Origin: CAZYHS01 sp964647545
Lineage (GTDB): Bacteria > UBA10199 > GCA-002796325 > 1-14-0-20-49-13
Reading direction: 5' to 3'
NCBI GenBank assembly: GCA_964647545.1
Contig: CAZYHS010000027.1
Location: 1 to 18,201, forward strand
Length of the DNA: 18,201 nt
The notes beneath the pieces were generated by a model. It searched no databases, had not been told where the DNA came from, and saw nothing but the letters and a program-made list of their open reading frames with translations. Positions within the stretch are counted from its first letter, which is position 1, and each line of letters begins with the position of its first letter. Positions 14,231 to 18,201 of this stretch are shown here, piece by piece. A program made the translations under genes and the position numbers.

Positions 14231-15150
14231 GCGAGAAACTTATTATTCTTGGGAGCGGTCCGGCTGGACTTACTGCGGCTATCTACGCAGCGCGTGCCGG
14301 TCTGTCGCCTCTGATAATCGAGGGGACGCAGCCCGGCGGGCAGCTTACTATTACGACCGAAGTTGAAAACTTCCCCGGTTTCCCAAAGGGGATCCAAGGG
14401 CCCGACCTTATGCTGGCTATGCGCGAGCAGGCCGAGAAGTTCGGCACCCGCATTGTTGCAGGCGCGGTCGAATCGGTTGAGCTTTCTAAACGTCCTTTCA
14501 CGGTCAAAACAGATTCTGAAAGTTTTGAGTGCGAGGCGTTGATCATTGCCACCGGTGCTAACGCAAGATGGCTCGGGCTGGAAAATGAAAACGCCTTGCG
14601 CGGAAAAGGTGTCTCGGCGTGCGCGACCTGCGACGGATTTTTCTTTAAAAATAAAGACGTCGCCGTGGTCGGCGGCGGAGATACAGCTTTGGAAGAGGCG
14701 GCGTATCTTTCTCATTTTGCAAAATCGGTCACGGTGATTCATCGCCGCGACCAGTTTCGTGCCTCAAAAGCCATGCAGGAGCGTACGGCAAAAAATCCTA
14801 AGTTGAATTTTATAATGGATTCGGTCGTGACCGATGTCCGTGACGTTTCAGCAGGCAGGGTGACCGGTCTTGTATTAAAGAATGTCAAAACCGGAAATTT
14901 GGGCGAGTTCAAATGTGACGGTCTTTTTGTCGCGATCGGCCATGAACCGAACACCGCTATTTTCAATGGCCAGCTTGAGATGGACGAAAGAGGTTTTTTA
15001 ATAACCCGCCCCGATTCGACACGCACCAACATCGAAGGTGTTTTTGCGGCGGGCGATGTCGCCGATCCGATTTATCGGCAGGCGGTTACCGCGGTCGGCA
15101 GAGGTTGCATGGCTTCGATCGACGCCGAGCGTTTTCTTAGCGGTTCATGA
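14227..15150 (+). CDS. trxB: Thioredoxin reductase (NADPH)
   Basis: A 307-residue low-molecular-weight thioredoxin reductase. The FAD motif GSGPAGLTAA is at 9-18, the redox pair C132/C135 lies in ACATCDG, and the NADPH fold GGGDTALEEA is at 149-158. HRRDQFRA (172-179) reads the 2'-phosphate, and the C-terminal GVFAAGDV FAD motif is intact. It transfers electrons from NADPH to thioredoxin in the cytoplasm. Every motif missing from the paralogue at 2586-3500 is present here, so this is the functional enzyme. It is coupled to hpf (ATGA) and to the DUF3187 gene (ATGA). Its place in an rpoN-hpf operon is less usual than ptsN or rapZ. Confidence 0.97.
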   Translation: MSEKLIILGSGPAGLTAAIYAARAGLSPLIIEGTQPGGQLTITTEVENFPGFPKGIQGPDLMLAMREQAEKFGTRIVAGAVESVELSKRPFTVKTDSESFECEALIIATGANARWLGLENENALRGKGVSACATCDGFFFKNKDVAVVGGGDTALEEAAYLSHFAKSVTVIHRRDQFRASKAMQERTAKNPKLNFIMDSVVTDVRDVSAGRVTGLVLKNVKTGNLGEFKCDGLFVAIGHEPNTAIFNGQLEMDERGFLITRPDSTRTNIEGVFAAGDVADPIYRQAVTAVGRGCMASIDAERFLSGS

Positions 15151-16178
15151 AGAACAAACTCCACTATTTTTCGGCGGCATTTTTTTTAATTGCTTGTGCG
15201 TTGCTTTTGCCTAACATCGCTCGCTCCGACGATTTTTCAATGAAAGGCCCTCTTAGGGTCGGCAACCAAAATCCACTCTATCTGCAGTTTCTCACTATTG
15301 ACCCAAGCCGAGCGGTCGCATTGCCCGAGGGGGAATTTTTTGTCAGCGCCGACAATTCATATTCAAATCTTTTGGAGCTTGGACGCGGCCCGAGCGTTTC
15401 GTACCGTTTTGACATGGAGATATTAAAAACCGATTTGCGAGCTAACTATGGGCTGGGCTCAAATATGGAAGCCGGCCTCAACCTTGAGTTCTTTCATTTT
15501 GACGGCGGTTTTCTCGATCCGTTCATTCAGTCGTACCATAAATTCTTCGGCTTTCCAAACGGCGGGCGGGAGCACGTTAAGAACAACCAGTTCAATTATT
15601 TCGTCAACAAGAACGGCTCGACCATTTACCGCGTCCCTGAAGAGGCCTTTGGGGTCGGAGATTTAACTCTTAATTTCAAACACAATTTTATAGACGAAAC
15701 CGATCTTATGCCGGCTGTCGCATGGCAATTCTATTATAAGATTCCGACCGGCAAGCCGTCGCGCGGAACAGGTTCGGGCAATATCGATGTTGGATTGGCC
15801 GCGATCTTTGAAAAATCGTTCGGCCGATGGCACACTTTTTTGAACGCGGGTTATTTCCTTTACGGCGGGCAGAAGTACATTAACGATTATCTACACGTCG
15901 CCGGTTTTAATTACGTGATCGGCGGAGAAGTAAATGTTTCCCGCCCGGTCTCTATAATTGCGCAGATATCGGGCGGAACGCCGCTTCTTAAAGGAACTTA
16001 TACAAAATCGTGGGATTCTTTTCCGATGGACCTTCATCTGGGCGTTGCCGGCGAGCATTCGATCGGCGGGTCCAAACGCTTCGTTTGGCAAGCCGCCTTT
16101 TCGGAAGACCTCAACCCGGACGGGCCTTCGGTCGATTTTACAGTCACCGGCAATTTCGGAATTAAATTCGGAATATAA
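15147..16178 (+). CDS. DUF3187 family probable outer-membrane beta-barrel protein
   Basis: A 343-residue secreted protein. A signal peptide is clear: MKNK, a hydrophobic core (about 8-21), and a likely cleavage after ARS at residue 27. The mature protein begins with the family-like GPLRVGNQNPLYLQFL and then shows many alternating aromatic/polar strands (FRMD-, GLNLEFF-, WQFYYKIP- and GNFGIKFGI-type). This is consistent with a beta-barrel ending in a strand with terminal aromatic/hydrophobic residues. DUF3187 has no established function. The start overlaps the trxB stop by 4 nt (ATGA), so it is the last gene of the rpoN operon. It ends 2 nt from the convergent ssb gene. The family call is by recognition of the N-terminal pattern; the barrel is inferred. 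Confidence 0.8.
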   Translation: MKNKLHYFSAAFFLIACALLLPNIARSDDFSMKGPLRVGNQNPLYLQFLTIDPSRAVALPEGEFFVSADNSYSNLLELGRGPSVSYRFDMEILKTDLRANYGLGSNMEAGLNLEFFHFDGGFLDPFIQSYHKFFGFPNGGREHVKNNQFNYFVNKNGSTIYRVPEEAFGVGDLTLNFKHNFIDETDLMPAVAWQFYYKIPTGKPSRGTGSGNIDVGLAAIFEKSFGRWHTFLNAGYFLYGGQKYINDYLHVAGFNYVIGGEVNVSRPVSIIAQISGGTPLLKGTYTKSWDSFPMDLHLGVAGEHSIGGSKRFVWQAAFSEDLNPDGPSVDFTVTGNFGIKFGI

Positions 16179-16180
16179 TC

Positions 16181-16639
16181 TTAGAACGGGATGTCTTCGT
16201 CGCCTGCAGGTCCGCCTGCGTGGTCATCGACCGGAAAACCCGGAGTTGACGTGTCGCCAAACGAAGTTGAGTCGCCCATATCGGCTCCGCGCGAGCTGCT
16301 GCGTCCGGCGGCGCCGCCGAGGAACTGAATGCGCTGAGCGACAATTTCGGTTGTGTAGCGCTTGTTGCCGTCTTTATCGGCCCATTCGCGGGTTTGCAAT
16401 CTTCCTTCGATATAGACCGAGCGGCCTTTCGAGAGATATTCTTTGCAGAGCTCGGCCTGTTTCCCCCAAACGATCACTCGGTGCCATTCGGTGCGTTCGG
16501 TCTTTTGACCCGATTTATCCTGCCAGCGCTCGCTTGTTGCGATGCGGAGGGTTGCAACGGCTTGTCCGGAGCCGGTAAAACGGACCTCCGGATCCTGTCC
16601 TAAATTGCCGATGATGATTGCTTTGTTTACGCTGGCCAT
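16181..16639 (-). CDS. ssb: Single-stranded DNA-binding protein
   Basis: A 152-residue SSB. The OB fold spans about 1-110, beginning MASVNKAIIIGNLGQDPEVRF. The DNA-stacking aromatics are seen at W39, W53 and W59, the last of these in place of the E. coli Phe60. A Gly/Ser-rich linker leads to the acidic tail ending DEDIPF, which recruits repair and replication partners. The ATG at 16639 is chosen because AAGGAG (16653-16648) lies 8 nt upstream; a TTG two codons earlier is too close to it. The SD overlaps the stop codon of the upstream TPR gene, so the two are probably cotranscribed. Confidence 0.97.
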   Translation of the reverse strand: MASVNKAIIIGNLGQDPEVRFTGSGQAVATLRIATSERWQDKSGQKTERTEWHRVIVWGKQAELCKEYLSKGRSVYIEGRLQTREWADKDGNKRYTTEIVAQRIQFLGGAAGRSSSRGADMGDSTSFGDTSTPGFPVDDHAGGPAGDEDIPF

Positions 16640-16652
16640 AGTCAATGCTCCT

Positions 16653-17128
16653 TTACTTTATTTTACCCGCCAACTCACTATTGAGTTTCAACCACAGCGT
16701 GTAGTCGTAGTGATTTTTCCACTGTGGCACAAGTTCTTTGGAGCTTCCGAGACAGGCCTTTGCTTCAGATCTGTCGCCTGTTTCAAGAAGCGCCTCGGCG
16801 AGGTAAATGTGGTTTTCCGGATAATTCGGCGCGACCTGCACCGCCTTGCGAAGATAGTTGACGGCAAGGTCTAGGTCTTGAGTTACGCCGTTCCTAGTAA
16901 TGGTTGTTTCGGGGACATCGGTATAAATTTTCCCGAGTATTCGGTAGGGNNNNNNNNNNNNNNNNNNNNNNNNNNNNNNNNNNNNNNNNNNNNNNNNNNN
17001 NNNNNNNNNNNNNNNNNNNNNNNNNNNNNNNNNNNNNNNNNNNNNNNNNCGGCCGGTCTTCTGGTTTTGGCGCAGGCCGCTCCCGTCAGAATAGATGTCA
17101 AAATAATGGCTACGAGTATTTTTTTCAT
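16653..17128 (-). CDS. TPR-containing probable lipoprotein, interrupted by an assembly gap
   Basis: The N-terminal 26 residues (17128-17050) form a signal sequence, MKKILVAIILTSILTGAACA, probably a lipoprotein signal although the lipobox GAAC is unusual at -3. The C-terminal 98 residues (16949-16653) are open to the gap edge: PYRILGKIYTDVPETT, then a TPR-like helix pair with LAVNYLRKAVQVAPNYPENHIYLAEALLETGDRSEA in consensus TPR spacing. The two parts are in different frames only because the 100-N spacer is a placeholder. Joining them as one gene is inference from orientation, spacing and lack of another start or stop. TPRs act as protein-interaction scaffolds; the partner is unknown. Its stop overlaps the SD of ssb. 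Confidence 0.7.
16950..17049. other. Scaffold gap of 100 N
   Basis: Exactly 100 N, the conventional length for a gap of unknown size. It falls inside the TPR lipoprotein gene. Confidence 0.99.
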
Positions 17129-17304
17129 AAGCGGTTTCTACCGAAACAGACCCCTAACACGCACCTTTCATCTCCCGCAAGCCCTAATTTTACGCGGATG
17201 GGCGGCCTTTGGATGAGTCAAATGCCGTCTTGATAGTGGACATTGCATATCGGCTTTGCTAGTAGCCTAGGACGTATTATCCTAATTATGAGGCTAAAGG
17301 CGCT

Positions 17305-18201
17305 ATGAATTCAAAAGAGAGGTTTTTAGCGGCGTGTTTCAGAAAACCGTACGACCGGCCCCCCGTATGGCTCATGCGTCAGGCTGGGCGGTATCTCCCC
17401 GAATACAGACTTCTGCGTTCGAGACACGATTTTATTGAGCTGTGTAAAAACCCCGAGCTCTCGGTTGAAGCCACAATGCAGCCGCTGGAACGTTTCAGAT
17501 TGGACGCGGCCATAATTTTTTCGGATATTTTGTTCGTCCCCGAAGCCATGGGGCAGACTTTGACATTCAACGAAGGGGAGGGCCCAAGGCTTTCTCCGGT
17601 GATATCTTCTCCGGACGACCTCTCCGGTTTAAAAAAGCCCGATGTCTTAGCGGCGTTTAAATTTCTGTCTGACGCCGTAACTCGTGCCCGCAAAAAAATA
17701 TCCCCCGACATTCCGCTGATAGGTTTTGTCGGCGGCCCCTACACCCTTGCAAAGTACATGACCCGCGACAATGCCAAGGGCTGGGTGCGAAAACATCCTG
17801 AGGCGCTAAAAGAACTGCTGGAAAAAATAACCGACGTTCTTATCGACGTGGTTGAGCTTCAGTCGAGATCCGGAGCCGACGTCATCCAGATATTCGACAC
17901 TTGGGCCGGCGAACTCTCCGACGATGATTATAAAAAATTTGCGCTACCTTATGTTTCAAAGGTCATTGCAGAGGCAAAGGCGTGCGAACCTTTTATTTTA
18001 TATTGCCGCAAGTGCGGTCATATTTTGGAGGCGATGGCGTCAAGCGGCGCGCAGGTGCTGTCGATCGATCCGGAAACTTCAATTGAAGATGCTATCGCCA
18101 TTGTCGGCGAAAGGGTCGCGCTGCAGGGGAACCTAGACCCAAAGCTCCTTTTGACCACACCCGGATTTGTAAAGCAGGAGACCAGCCGTTTGCTGAGCAA
18201 A
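17305..18201 (+). CDS. hemE: Uroporphyrinogen decarboxylase, 3'-truncated by the window end
   Basis: The frame is open from the ATG at 17305 to the last base (299 codons), against a usual length of about 340-350, so roughly 50 residues are missing. It decarboxylates the four acetate side chains of uroporphyrinogen III to give coproporphyrinogen III in heme synthesis and needs no cofactor. Motifs: PPVWLMRQAGRYLPEYR near the start with the phosphate/propionate-binding arginines, SDIL with the conserved Asp, GGPYTLAKYM, IQIFDTWAGELS, and QGNLDP. CRKCG stands where a His-containing segment is common. The SD is weak (AAAGG ending 4 nt before the ATG). TATTAT at 17275-17280 could be a -10, but no good -35 was seen. 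The 176-nt upstream spacer separates it from the divergent TPR gene. Confidence 0.97.
   Translation, partial: MNSKERFLAACFRKPYDRPPVWLMRQAGRYLPEYRLLRSRHDFIELCKNPELSVEATMQPLERFRLDAAIIFSDILFVPEAMGQTLTFNEGEGPRLSPVISSPDDLSGLKKPDVLAAFKFLSDAVTRARKKISPDIPLIGFVGGPYTLAKYMTRDNAKGWVRKHPEALKELLEKITDVLIDVVELQSRSGADVIQIFDTWAGELSDDDYKKFALPYVSKVIAEAKACEPFILYCRKCGHILEAMASSGAQVLSIDPETSIEDAIAIVGERVALQGNLDPKLLLTTPGFVKQETSRLLSK

Noticed and set aside
14044..14742. 232-codon minus-strand ORF
   Set aside because: It lies antisense across hpf and trxB, both of which are clear on the plus strand.
15958..16578. 206-codon plus-strand ORF, rich in Arg
   Set aside because: It overlaps the end of the DUF3187 gene in another frame and is antisense to ssb; typical shadow.
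16878..17233. Several ORFs spanning the N run
   Set aside because: They exist only because N codons are not stops; the real reading frame across the gap is unknown.
17230..17304. Promoter for hemE
   Set aside because: TATTAT at 17275-17280 looks like a -10, but no acceptable -35 lies 16-18 bp upstream, so I did not list it.
1..18201. Mobile elements, CRISPR arrays, defence islands or biosynthetic clusters
   Set aside because: No direct-repeat arrays, transposase or integrase motifs, terminal inverted repeats or defence-type domains were recognised; the genes are housekeeping or small hypothetical ones.

Overview
The window looks like a chromosomal stretch from a Gram-negative, deltaproteobacterium-like organism, probably assembled from a metagenome or draft genome because it contains a run of exactly 100 N. 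Gram-negative character is inferred from a probable outer-membrane beta-barrel protein (DUF3187), two lipoproteins and a proteobacterial-type GreA. The order rpoN-hpf is also proteobacterial. Lineage is an inference from gene content only. Coding density is very high: genes overlap by 1-4 bp inside operons, and convergent genes meet with no spacer. No CRISPR array, insertion sequence, integrase, toxin-antitoxin pair or phage gene was seen, and base composition gives no obvious sign of transfer.

Layout. 1-1161: 3' part of a Cys/Met-metabolism PLP enzyme. 1162-1421: a 260-nt noncoding stretch rich in inverted repeats. 1422-1935: tRNA-Ala(CGC), tRNA-Val(CAC), a DUF2905 membrane protein and tRNA-Arg(CCG). 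1998-3500: a DEDD-type exonuclease ending in a putative sliding-clamp-binding peptide, then a thioredoxin-reductase-like flavoprotein that has lost its redox cysteines. 5917-3492 (minus): a glyoxalase II-like hydrolase overlapping a homocysteine S-methyltransferase/methylenetetrahydrofolate reductase fusion. 6031-6504: greA, behind its own promoter and a terminator-like leader hairpin. 10585-6505 (minus): hemW-hrcA-grpE-substrate-binding lipoprotein. 10697-12394: pyrG. 12447-16178: rpoN-hpf-trxB-DUF3187. 17128-16181 (minus): a TPR lipoprotein interrupted by the gap, then ssb. 17305-18201: 5' part of hemE.

How the genes relate. Methionine and one-carbon metabolism is represented by the PLP enzyme and the HMT-MTHFR fusion, heme by HemW and HemE, proteostasis by HrcA and GrpE, and transcription and translation by GreA, RpoN, HPF and the tRNAs. 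Genome maintenance is represented by SSB and the clamp-motif exonuclease, and thiol redox by TrxB and its degenerate paralogue. The genes are mostly ordinary housekeeping genes. The less ordinary points are in the control regions and protein ends: four promoter-like sequences (hemW, hrcA, pyrG, rpoN) lie so close to their start codons that leaderless or near-leaderless mRNAs are predicted, greA has a leader attenuator candidate, and the small nuclease ends in QMSLF. I did not find a clear novel defence or mobile system.
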